A DNA stretch of 64,000 nt from Hydra vulgaris (taxonomy: Eukaryota; Cnidaria; Hydrozoa; Anthoathecata; Hydridae): contig NC_088932.1 in NCBI RefSeq assembly GCF_038396675.1, positions 31,036,501 to 31,100,500 on the forward strand, given 5' to 3'. The notes beneath the pieces are model-generated. The model was not told the DNA's origin. It made no database searches and was given only the letters and a program-made list of their open reading frames with translations. Within the stretch, counting starts at the first letter, position 1. Each line of letters begins with the position of its first letter. Positions 1-22,639 of this stretch are shown here, piece by piece. A program made the position numbers and the translations under genes.

Positions 1-21
1 GTCAAAAAATTTGAATAAAAT

Positions 22-733
22 CTATTTACATAAAAAGCAAACATCGTTTAATGTGCAGTCTTTGTGTACCCAAACAGTACATACACAACATGCTATCCAG
101 TCAATTTGGGTACCATTGCACCATTTTCCTTGACAAACTGGACATAACCATTCCTCTTCATTGTTTACATGTTTTTCAATCAAGCATTTCTTTTTGTTCT
201 TTTTTAAGCTTTTGGTATGAGAACAGTGACCGTCAAATATAAGTAAAACTTTGTTGATCAAGGTGCATCGTACAAATAACAAAATGTTGTACATATTCAA
301 CAAATAAATCAGTATTAACCCAGCCATTTTCTGAGCATCCTTGAATAGTTTCAATTAGAGCATTATCTGGTTTTCTTAGTTATAAATCAGGATGGCGTTT
401 TAAAAAGCCTTGTACAAAGTCTTCTCCTGCTAATTTACTATCTTTGTTAAAAGGATTTGGAACTTAAATTTTTTTGCAGAACTCAAATACTGTCAATCTA
501 ATATCCATTATTGAGAGACCATAAAATGAATTGTCCATATCTTTAATATACTTATTTAAATCTTGTTCTTGGTTATCAGAAAGCACTTTTCTCAATCTTC
601 CAAGTAAATTAGTATGGAAACTACTTTCAAGTGAAGCTTTTTTAACACGTCGATGTAGCGAATCTTTTGGTACGCTAAAGTTTTTACAAGCTTTTCTTAA
701 AGGCATCTGCTTCAACTTAACTCTATAATACAT
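22..733 (-). pseudogene. pogo/Tigger-like transposase remnant (psq HTH plus PHD finger)
   Basis: Two separated minus-strand fragments look like the ends of one transposase. The 5' fragment (464-733) reads as a CENP-B/psq-type N-terminal DNA-binding region: MPLRKACKNFSVPKDSLHRR, then LGRL, an LSDNQEQDL stretch and FYGLSIMD, the usual order in Tigger/jerky-like proteins. The 3' fragment (22-354) ends in a PHD-like zinc finger (WLCPVCQGKW, then CCVCTVWVHKDC and CFLC), a C-terminal module known in some cnidarian DDE_1 transposases. The DDE catalytic core between them is missing, so this is an internally deleted, dead copy. The family call rests on motif reading only. Confidence 0.55.
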
Positions 734-1456
734 TTTTCATGTCATCTTCGTTCTAGTTAGCTTGATTAGTTTTTCTCTTGTAGTTTCTTATTTAAAAATT
801 TTTGGTCAATAAATGACAACAAAGTTATGTTAAATTATATTCATAAAATGATGATATCGTAAACGTTTACTTTGACAATTTATTAAAATTATAAAATTGC
901 TATCCTAAACGTTTACTTTGACGATCTCTTTTAGTAACTAGCGTTGTCGCACTTTCCCCGTAAATGTAAAGTTATATATTTCTTAAATATCTTTGAAACA
1001 AAATAATCTGATATAAAAAGAAGAATGGCTGTTGAAAGATAACAAATAAATGAATACAATCTCAATATTATGTTTGTTCTGTCGTAAAATATGGCGTACA
1101 TGGATTTTTTCCACAAAAGAAAAAAAAATTAATTTTAATTTTTTAATCAAATTGACGCAATTCGTAAGCTTTAACCCACTTTTTTATGTCATATTATAAG
1201 AAAAAACTGATGAAAACTACTTTAAAGCATAAAAAAAACATGAAATTTTTAATATAATAAAACAAAATTGCAGTATCATTTCAAAAAAATTCTGTACAAA
1301 GCCAGAAAACCTAAATGTCTCACTTTGCCTCAGGTTATCCTACGCTTAGGGGAGAAAATATGAACCCTCGGTAACGACACTGATGACAGCGCAATAAACC
1401 ACTGAGCTATCGAAGATAGGCGTTTAGGATAAAACAAACCATTTTATAAATCTCTT
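734..1456. other. Non-coding AT-rich stretch
   Basis: No convincing gene. Contains two similar short blocks with 'cgtttactttgac' (near 860 and 910), probably transposon debris, and the tRNA-like SINE head annotated separately. Confidence 0.5.
1345..1415 (-). repeat. tRNA-derived SINE-like fragment
   Basis: On the minus strand, GATAGCTCAGTGG matches a pol III A box (TRGCNNAGYNGG), and about 45 bases downstream GGGTTCATATT is a degenerate B box. The sequence between does not fold into a normal tRNA with an obvious anticodon arm, so it is more likely a tRNA-derived SINE head than a tRNA gene. Confidence 0.4.
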
Positions 1457-1726
1457 ATAAGCTCTTAGACGATATTTTGTCTGATTTTTTTTCCCGTGAA
1501 CTTTGGGAAGTCAGACGAGAAAACTTTGGTTTTTGCGCTAATGAATTTTACTATCTTTCGGTGGAGCGTTTTTTATTTACTGCCGTTAAATTCCAACGTT
1601 AAAATTTTATTGCGCAGTAAAATTTCATCGTTGGAATTTTGCGTTGAAATTTCAATTTTTTACTGCTTATTTTACTGACTTTTTTAATATACAGTTTTTG
1701 GCGTTTATTTTTTTGGGGTTTTCAAG

Positions 1727-3445
1727 ATGTACAAGAATATTAACTTTCATGATATCATGACATATTTGAATGAAAAAAAGTTTCCTGAAGATGTAAACGA
1801 GAGAGGAAAAAATGCAAGCTTTAAAAGGCAATGTAAAAACTTTGCAATTATAAACAACAAATTGATGTATTGCAAAAAAAATATTGGCATGGTGAGAAAA
1901 AAAATTTTAATAGTTAAAACATTTATTTGGTTCTAATTATTGTTTTTATTTAAATGTCTACAAACAAACTTTTGTTTCTTGTAGGTGATTGTGGTAATAG
2001 ATCGAGAAGAGCAACTAATCATAGTTAAAGAAGTTCATGAGGGTCTAGAAACTTCAGAGAACGCTGTTGCATTAGCCAGTCACCTTGGCATTAATGCTGT
2101 TAGAAAGCAAATATCTTCAAGATTTTTTTGACATTCAATAGTGGGGGATATCACAAAGCATATAAATCAATGTGAGCGATGTCAGAAAACCTCCAACAGA
2201 AATCTTAAAGTCTCTCCTGCTTTAAAACCTGCTAAAGTGGAACAAAAATTAATGAAGCAAGTTGGTGTGGATTTAATTCAATTACCTGAATCAATAACCA
2301 AATCATTAACCAAGGTCGGGAGTTTGTAAACTCTGTATCCATTAGATTACATGATATGACAGGTACTCAGCAACATGTTACTTCGGCCTACCATCCACAA
2401 GCCAATGGCCTTGTAGAGAGACAGAACAAACCAACTAAGAGAGCAATCATTAAAGTCTTAAATGAAAATATTCAAAATTGGGAGTCAGTTTTAGACGAAA
2501 TCCTTTTTGCTCTACGTGTTAAAGTGCATTATTTAATGGGGTACTCACCAATTTTCCTTATGTATAACCGACTTCTAATCTTCTAATCGATGAAAAGTAC
2601 ATAGATAGACTCAATGATGATGAATATAATCCTGTATATGATAAAGAGGTTTTACAAAAAGCTTTAGAAACGAAAAGAGGAAGAAAAAGCCATGAACAAT
2701 ATTGTTTGTTCACAAAAGAAACAAAAAACTGATTATGATAGAAAGCATGCAACAACATCAAAGTATTTTGTTGGTCAAAAAGTACTTTTAAGAAATATTG
2801 AAAGAGATGATAGGAAAGGTGCAAAAATGACTCGTGGCTGGTCCATATGAGATTCTTGATATTTTATCAAACTCTACATGCTTATTAAGTAACAGTAAAG
2901 GGAATACATCATCCTAAACCATTTATTGAAAAGGAAAGTAATTCAAAAATGTCTGAATTATCTTCAGAATGTGGTGATAATGATGAATTTCAACGCCACC
3001 TCAACCTAATGAAACATCCCTCCAAAGATATTTTCAGAAAATTGCTGAAAAACTTGCTCTCAAAATACTTGTTATGCCAGATCTTATTGATGGAAAAGAA
3101 AATAATACATCTTTGAAAATGCATGCATGCAAAGCTGATGAAAATTGTTTTTTTCGAGCAATTTTGTTTTTGCTGTCAGGTTCTGAATGTCAACATGCAT
3201 GTGTTCGCAATCTGGTTGTAAAACATATGATAACAGAACCTTGCTCCAGTCTCTTATCAGGATATTTAGGTGATGACGTGGAAAGCTATCTCACCAAAAG
3301 TGGTATGGCCGCAGATGGTATATGAGCTACAAATGTAGAGATTCTTGGTACTGCAAATCTTATTGGAATTGATGTAGCGGTGTGGTCATTCACAGGACAA
3401 AAATTAACATGGCTAAAATATCCAGCTTCCACTAAACTTGACTAA
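1727..3445 (+). pseudogene. Gypsy-integrase-like transposase with C-terminal OTU domain (Ginger-like)
   Basis: The reading resumes in several fragments. An N-terminal piece (1727) is followed by a plausible intron (donor GTGAGA near 1890, acceptor TTTCTTGTAG ending near 1984). The next piece gives an HHCC integrase zinc-binding motif ending in INQCERCQK (near 2175), then the start of the core (VGVDLIQLP). After a deletion come HPQANGLVERQN (near 2394), which holds the catalytic Glu, and later an OTU cysteine-protease domain: ADENCFFRA (near 3137) is the Asp-Cys block. The central part of the integrase core is missing and the OTU region has an in-frame TGA at about 3323. Ginger1 elements with OTU domains are known from Hydra, which makes this the favoured family. 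Not functional. Confidence 0.65.
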
Positions 3446-3775
3446 CTAACATCTCATACTATTCTTTTAAAAAATAAAAAACAATAATCATTTTAATGTT
3501 GCTTTGTTACTAAAACCTTTAAAGTGAGAAAAATTTGTACTGAAATAAAATGTCGATGGTTCCACTTGTTTTTCATGTTATTATAGAAGTATTTACAGTC
3601 CTATTGGAAGTATATCTGAACCTATTCGTCAGATATATACGTCAATAATTTATGGCCTTTAGTAATTGGTAACCTTGTTTGACATATGTTCCTAAATGAA
3701 AAATCTTCAAATGCTAAGAATTAGGGAAAATGCCTAATTTTACATTAAAAAGTAAACTATCATTTAATGTATGGG

Positions 3776-4433
3776 GCGACTGAATAAGTGCGAATTTCAT
3801 AACTGCGAATCTGCATAATTGCGACTGGCATAAGTGCGAACTGGCATAAGTGCGAACTGGCACAAGCGCGAACTGGCATAAGTGCGAATCACTTGGAAAA
3901 ACTGGCATAAGTGCGAACTAGCACAAGCGCGAACTGGCATAAGTGCGCCAAAAGAATTTGCAAACATTGGCATAAGTGCGAACTGGAATAAGTGCGAACT
4001 GGCATAAGTGCGAACTGGCATATGTGCGAAACAATTGCAAAAACTGGCATAAGTGCGAACTGGCACAAGCGCGAATTAGCATAAATGCGCCGAAAGAATT
4101 TGCAAACATTGGCATAAGTGGCGATATGGCAAGTTCGCACTTATGCCAATTCGCACTTATGCCAGTTCGCACTTATGCCAATTCGCACTTATGCCAATGT
4201 TTGCAAATTCTTTCGGCGCACTTATGTCAGTTCGCGCTTGTGCCAGTTCGCACTTATGCCAGTTTTTGCAATTGATTCGCACATATGCCAGTTCGCACTT
4301 ATGCCAATGTTTGCAAATTCTTTCGGCGCACTTATGCCAGTTCGCGCTTGTGCCAGTTCGCACTTATGCCAGTCTTTGCAACTGCTTCGCACTTATGCAG
4401 ATTCGCAGTTATGAAATTCGCACTTATTCAGCC
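3776..4433. repeat. Palindromic minisatellite (16-bp unit, inverted halves)
   Basis: The left half (to about 4130) is an array of the unit GGCATAAGTGCGAACT with variants; the right half is the same array in inverted order. The outer ends match as inverted repeats (GACTGAATAAGTGCGAATTT on the left, its complement on the right). Interspersed spacers with 'gaatttgcaaacattgg' occur in both halves. All ORFs here are products of the repeat. Probably a fold-back element or its collapsed remains, inside the 1466-5050 transposon. Confidence 0.8.
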
Positions 4434-5211
4434 TCCTCTAATGTACGCATTAAATAATAAAAGTTTCTTTTAGGAAGATAAACTGAAGTACCCTTAATTA
4501 TATAAAACATCTATACTTTTACCCGTCCCTCCCACAAACTTTAACATTTCTTCTTTACTTGATGACAGTAAAAAAATAACAAGCGCGGTAAATTTTTAAC
4601 GTTGTAATTTTACTGCGCAGTAAATTTTTAACGTTAAAAATTTACTGCGCAGTAAAGTTTTAACGGAGTAAAATATTAACATGACACCAGAACATATATG
4701 TTCCTGCGGCTTTACTTTGATGTTATAAAAAACGATGAAATTTGCGTAGTTTTGGGTGGTTTTTTAATGTATATTTTCTAGTCTTTTAAAAAGATTTAAA
4801 TTTGTTTTAAATTAGGATTTTATAGTTGCGTTATAATAAAAAAATGATATTTCAGGATAGGAAATAAATTAAATTTCTTTTTATTCATAGACTTTCATTT
4901 AACTTTTTGCAAAAGCAGTTTAGTACCCCTATCATTAAAAATGTTTGTAAAATATTTTTCTGCATGATTTTTTAACCAAAGTTTTCGCGTCTGACTTTTC
5001 ATAACTGACCCGAAGTTCTCAGAAAAAAAAGTCAGACAAAATATCGTCTAATAAGCTCTACGTATGTGGAAAAGGTGCGCATGTTAATTTTTTTTTACTC
5101 TTAAATTAATTTTTTAGAATGAACTATTCTACCAGAAAATATTGAGGTATATAAGGAGTAAAATAGAATCGGTGTAAAATAGATAAGTAAAGAAATGGTC
5201 GGTTTGGAAAA

Positions 5212-7965
5212 GATCCGTATTTTACGGATCCAGACAACTTGGATATATATACAAGGAAAAAGTATAGGAAAGGGCAATGTGGAGTAGACATACAAAGACC
5301 CGTATTTTTACGGGTCCGATCAATGTCTACTTAAATTACACGGCCTGATTTGTAGCATTTTCAAAATTAAGAAGCCAGTTTTTTTACGGCTCCTCCATAA
5401 ATACTTAATTTCTGTCATGGTTAAGAGTCGTGTTTGTACTATAAATGTTTTATTCTTATTTTATAAAAATAGTTTTAATAGTAGTTAGATTTTCTTTGAG
5501 TACTTACATTATTTTGCGCTGGATTTTTTTTGTTAACTGATTGCCTGCTTTAGTTTATTGCAATAACATAGAATACTGAAAGAGGTTTTCAGATAGCTAT
5601 ATATCAACATGCTATTGCAAATAAACTTGCATGTTGCTAAGATTGCTTAGGTTTCTCCATTGAAAATAAAATCAAAGGTTTGTAATTTTGTATTTATTAT
5701 AATTGAAATTAAAGGAAGAAATATCTTTTTACTTGGAATATTTCTTTTGTCTTTGTCTTTTTTGGAATTTTTTCACTTGATCTTTCCTTAATGAATTTAT
5801 TTGTAATTTCTTTTTGCAAATTATTATAAAAAATATTATTAACAATGCGAGATCTATATTTGATTTTTACTTTGGGTGTTTTTCACTGGTAATTTTGACA
5901 CTGCTATAACAAATCTTTCAGATTTGTTCAGCAAATTTTTATTTGAAAAAGAATGACTGCATTGTTTTATTAGAATAAGAGAAATAATATATAAAATACT
6001 AAAAAGATGAAAAATAAAATAAGACAGAGGTTGAATTGGATATATAGGTTCTTCTCTGTATAAAATAACGCTTATTGATCATAAGTTTAACATCAAAATC
6101 TTGTTAGTTTTTTTCCAATATAACTTGCTTTAGTATATATATTTATGCTATCTTCAAAAATCCAACACAAGTATTTATGTAGACAACTAAGCAATATCTT
6201 GCATAATATTTTTTAAGGATTATCAAATTTTTGATAAATATTTTCTGGGAAAATCTGCCAAAGTCTTTTGCATATTTCTAAAAGACTCACAAAAAGTCTG
6301 CCACTGGTCGTTTAACTATACTTACTAAAACCTAGCTCCAAAAATCACTTTGTAAAATAGAAGTAAGAACGACTGTAAAGCCTTCTTCGAGCAAATCATT
6401 CATAAGAGATACAACTACTTGTAGTGTTGTAATTAGAGCACGTGAAGTTTGTTAGATTAAAGTAAAGAATTTATCAAATTTTTTTAAAGGTAAATGTAAT
6501 CGAGTTTCATTTTGATCAAATTTCAGCACAATTTGCAATTTCTCTAAAAAGTGTGGGTTTGTTATCACCTTTCAAATCAGCATTGCTGAGTTTGATTGGA
6601 TAAATTGAGTTTCTACTTTGAATTAAGTATGATAAATAACTTATAAAACAATGATATAAATTGTGCTGCATCATTTCATTCAGGAAAATAACTCTATTTG
6701 CAGCTGTTTCGTCAAATATTGCCAATGTAAAATTGATAACTTGTTTTTTGTTTCCAAGATATGTGACTTGATAATTAATTTCTCTTGCTTTTTCTTGCTT
6801 GCTTAATAATTGATCTTTTAATAAACTTGAAGAAATATATTCCCTGTAATGTAACCAGCAGTAACTTCAACATTTTTTTGCGTCTAACAAGTTGTTTCTT
6901 ACATTTTTTATAAAACGGAGTATATCAAATAATAAGTATGTTTTAAACACTCCTTTTCTAAACTGGATGATAAATAAGTAGTTTTCTAGCTATGCTTTAT
7001 AAAACTATGAAAATGCATAAACATTGGTAGAATGGTTATCGGTAACAACAGCTCTTATTTTAAATTCAGTTTAGTGCATTTAAGTAATACACTCATCAAT
7101 TTGTTTTTTCGAACATAAACCTGTTATGTAAACTTTAGGTAAGGATTTCAAAACATAAGAATAAATTTTTGAAGCTCTACAATCATAAAAACAAAAAAAA
7201 CTTCTTTATAAAGATTCAATGATTTTTCTATTATATTATAGTTTTTTAATTTGTAATTTTCACTACTGTGAAACCATTTAGTTAAAGAAATATGATAGCA
7301 TTTATTAGACAATGAAAAATTAAGAACTTTATTAACAGCTATTGTTTCCAAAACAGCTGGTATGCCTGATGTTGCTTCCAAAACAGCTGGTATGCCTGAT
7401 ATTATTTGGCCTACTGTAAATAAATGACCAGATTTGTTGCATTTTAATTGTTGCATGTTTCAAATATGCAGCATAATAGAGTACATTGCAAAACATTGTT
7501 TTGCAATGTAAATATTTTAAAGAAAAATCCATGTTTTATACCTAATAGTTGCAGTTATAATAAATACAAAATTACAAACCTTTAACATTATTTCCAATTG
7601 AGAGTTGTGGTTAGTTTTAGTAACATGCAAGGTTATTTTTAGTAGCATGTTGGTATGTGTTGATATAGCTATCTGAAAGTCTATTTCAGTATTCTGTGTT
7701 ATTGGAATAAACTGAAGCAGGCAATCAGTTAGCAAAAAATCCAGCAACACATAAAATAATTACTCACAGAAAATCTAACTGTTATTTAACCAGTTTAATA
7801 GAACAGGAATAAAATATTTATAGTGCAAACACAACTCTTACTGATAACAAGAGCTCAAGCTCTTAGGCTATATAAACCGTAGAAAAAACTGGCCTCTTAA
7901 CTTTTTACGGAAAATGCAACAAATCAGGCCATGTAATTTAAGTAGGCCATGGTCCGATTAGTTAG
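5212..7965. mobile_element. DNA transposon with ~350-bp inverted terminal regions
   Basis: Sequence from about 5310 to 5650 reappears inverted at about 7600 to 7955, with shared landmarks such as CTACTTAAATTACA, TTAACTGATTGCCTGC and TTTTCAGATAGCTATAT (allowing mismatches). The terminal region holds hairpins GATCCGTA-tttt-TACGGATC (5212-5230) and GACCCGTA-tttt-TACGGGTC (5297-5316). Exact ends and TSD could not be fixed by eye. It encloses broken minus-strand transposase fragments. Confidence 0.6.
6516..7456 (-). pseudogene. Transposase fragments, possibly P-element/THAP type
   Basis: Minus-strand fragments inside the inverted-repeat element. 7148-7456 includes FVFMIVELQ, and the sequence just downstream (about 7030-7100) reads AVVTDNHSTNV, which resembles the catalytic-region spacing of P-element-like transposases (a hydrophobic 'MIVGL' strand followed by a D-rich 'DNHSTN' block). 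A 27-base direct duplication encoding GIPAVLE twice lies near 7357-7400. The frames are interrupted many times. The superfamily is a guess from these short motifs. Confidence 0.35.
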
Positions 7966-8874
7966 TTTTTAGTAATTTTTGCTGATACTCGTTAAATAAT
8001 TGACAACATCTGCATTTTGATATAATGTTATAATGTAATATGATTGTAAATAAAATTAGACAGATTTTATTTTGTTTTTAAGGTTTTTCATTAATATTTG
8101 CTATGAATTGATGTGCCCCTGGCTTGTATCAATGTACCCCGTGATAGGGGCAGTTTGATTCAAATTACGTTTTTTTAATTAAATAGATCCTAAAACTTTA
8201 TCTAAAAAATCTTAGAGGTTATAAGATTACTTAAATAAACAACGAACTCATTTGAATAGTTTTATTATTACTATTACGTCATTGCTATGATTCTTTTTCA
8301 CTCTAAAGTAAAAATGTACCTATGTACCCCTACACCCCCTACAAAAAAAGGTGCATAGTTATTTTTAGTAACGATCTCTATAAACATAGATACATCTATA
8401 CAGGGTTAGAGACACCTTTCTGATACAAAAAAAAGATACGATTTGAAATTCTTGTATTAAGAAAAATTTAAAAGTTGTGAATCTGCATTTAAATCAGTTA
8501 AACAGAAACTACAAATTTAAGTAAATAACTTTTTTTTAAATCTCAAGTAAAAAAAGCATTAAATACAATTATATTGACAGTTCAACAATAAATACATATA
8601 AAAAGTTATAGCACTAAAAGAATATCGTGATTAGTTTCCAATCCACAGCCAATATACAGCGGTCAATAATTAAATACATTTTTATACGGTTAACAAAGTT
8701 GAAAATATTTTCTAGACTGTTCCAAACAAACAAAAAAAAGTTCTAATGTGTTGTACTTTGTATGCTCTTAAATTTTAAAACCAATTCATGTAATGTAAAT
8801 TTCTATATGAATGAAAAAAAAATGTTATTTTTAGATGAACTTACAACTTCAAAGAACTATTAATTTCTTAATTA
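7966..8874. other. Intergenic, 3' side of tropomyosin
   Basis: AT-rich sequence after the last tropomyosin exon, likely holding its 3' UTR near 8875 and below. No gene, clear repeat or structured element recognised; only scattered 'tgtacccc' words near 8130-8340. Confidence 0.4.
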
Positions 8875-20752
<11,878 letters not shown>

Positions 20753-21915
20753 TTCAAAAAAAATTTGTTGACTTGAAATTATTTAATTTGTTGTTTCAAT
20801 GTTTTTAAAAAGCACAACACCAAAAAAAAATTTGTGCTTTGCGCGAGATAAGAGGAATGTTATTAATGAACTAGTGTTTGAAAAAGTGTTTTTTTATTTA
20901 TTGTAAAAAATCTTTTCATAGCGTAGGATTAGATTTAATCATGACGACCAACCTAGTTCAATAAATACAAACTCGGAAGACTAAACCCGTGCATGAGATT
21001 ACATTTCAATAGCAACTTTCCACTTTTTCATCCAATATCAACAATAAGGTTTTTATGCTTAGTATACTCTATGTTTTTGTAAAAAGTCACACAAAACAAT
21101 TTATTAACATTTACTGTCTTGAACATATTATTCTGAATATCCAAGCTTAAACTATAAAAAAGTTAATTTATTTTAAATCATGATATATAACTTTTTTTTT
21201 CACGATCACTTTTGAACGATACTTAACACTGACAAACGTGTTTTAAAAATCAGCATAACAAATACGCGTATTAACGATTTCAAACTGCAATTATTTTAAA
21301 AACACTTTTTAATTTCAATTTCCGTTTTTATTTTTAAACGCCAGTTTCTGATAAGAAAAACGTAGTAGTAATTACCTAAACTTATTGTTTTTAAAACATT
21401 AAATTAGATTTAAAACGCTGTAAAAAATTATTTTCTGTTATCTTATAATTAGAACTATTAACTATATAACTATAACTATTATATATAGAAATTAAATAAA
21501 ATTATTTAATTATTTTCACATTACAAAAAATTGACATTAAAAAATGGTTTAATAGTTACAAAATTTTTTTTTTTTTTAAACTAAGATAAAATTTTAAGAT
21601 ATTTTTTTAAACTTAGATAAAACAATTAAATAAAAATCACTAGTATTTTAAATAAATATTTTTTCATTTTAAAATATTCTATTTAGTTTTATACATATAA
21701 TAACAAAGGAAATAAGATGGTAAAATAATGCAAATTTTAATAAAAATTTTTTTTTTATTTAAAAATGAAATATTTTTTACTTCCTGGGAATTAACTAACA
21801 ATTTACCTTTTATATAAATACTTTTTACTTATACGAAGACAATACCTTATACTAAGTAAATATATATCTGGGGAAATTATCTTAACATGAGCAGTCGCTT
21901 AATATTAATACTTAC

Positions 21916-22059
21916 TTTGCAAGCTTTTTCAAGAGTTATTTTTAATAATTGTTCGTGCTTTTCTGCCTCTTGTACGCTTATTTTTAATCGGTTTTCTAAA
22001 TCAGATATTTTATTTTGAACTGCGCTATTAATTTGTCCAGTTTTGTTTGATTTCTCCAT
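21916..22059 (-). CDS. TPM: Alternative first exon of tropomyosin
   Basis: An ATG at 22059 opens 48 codons (MEKSNKTGQINSAVQNKISD...) with a heptad-like C-terminal half (LENRLKISVQEAEKHEQLL) and ends at AAA|GTAAGT, a consensus donor in phase 0. It lies 1.2 kb upstream of exon 1 and in the same orientation, and its phase fits the phase-0 acceptor of tropomyosin exon 2 (20360). The product would be 254 residues with a different N-terminus. Alternative promoters with distinct first exons are typical of tropomyosin genes. No transcript evidence is available here. Confidence 0.7.
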
Positions 22060-22560
22060 GGTTTTAAAATAAAAATATCGGTTTTCTTCTTTTTTTGCTC
22101 TTAAGGACTCTTTTTTGCTCTTCTTTAAACAATTTTTTTTACCAGATAACAAAATTATTACATATAAAGTATAGCATTAATATGAATACATAGAAATGCT
22201 GATAAACAGACCTAAAGCAAAATAAGATTGAGCTGTTAAATATTAACGAACGGCATAGAGTTAAATGAATAACAAAACGCCATGTTTTAAGTTTTGAACT
22301 TACTGAATAGGAGAAGTATGCAATAAATATATTTTGAATCAAACCGAATTTGAAAGCATTTTATAAGATGCGCTTTAACTATTTTTTCTTTTTCTTTTAA
22401 TTTATCAAATTTTTAAATACATTTTGATATTATGCCCATAATATATTATGCCCATAAGCAAGATTTTGGGTGATTAAGCACTTATGATCATGTTGCAGGG
22501 TAAAAAAATCATTTTGAATAATTTATTACACTTTTTTAAATTTATTTTAAGTTAAAAACA
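22060..22560. other. Upstream region of the tropomyosin alternative exon
   Basis: No gene seen. Immediately upstream of the alternative ATG (22059) on the minus strand, so it probably contains that 5' UTR and promoter. The tandem word ACAGATCAATAATAAAA (three copies, 22556-22640) marks the 5' edge of the following LINE. Confidence 0.4.
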
Positions 22561-22639
22561 GATCAATAATAAAAAAAAACAGATCAATAATAAAAGACAA
22601 TTTTCTAAATTTCGAAACAGATCAATAATAAAAGACAGT

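Larger units (their letters stand above)
1466..5050. mobile_element. DNA transposon with long TIRs and 9-bp TSD
   Basis: The ends are inverted copies of each other for roughly 80 bases, starting TAGACGATATTTTGTCTGA on each side. Directly outside them lie identical 9-bp direct repeats ATAAGCTCT (1457-1465 and 5051-5059), a target-site duplication. Just inside both ends are related blocks rich in 'gcgcagtaaa'. The element carries a broken integrase/OTU gene and a palindromic minisatellite. A 9-bp TSD is more typical of MULE-like elements than of Ginger elements (short TSDs), so the superfamily is uncertain; the integrase gene could be a nested passenger. Confidence 0.7.

Noticed and set aside
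3714..4473. Eight overlapping 62-104 aa frames rich in CQFALMPVRTYAS
   Set aside because: All are readings of the 16-bp palindromic minisatellite; its period is compatible with open frames on both strands.
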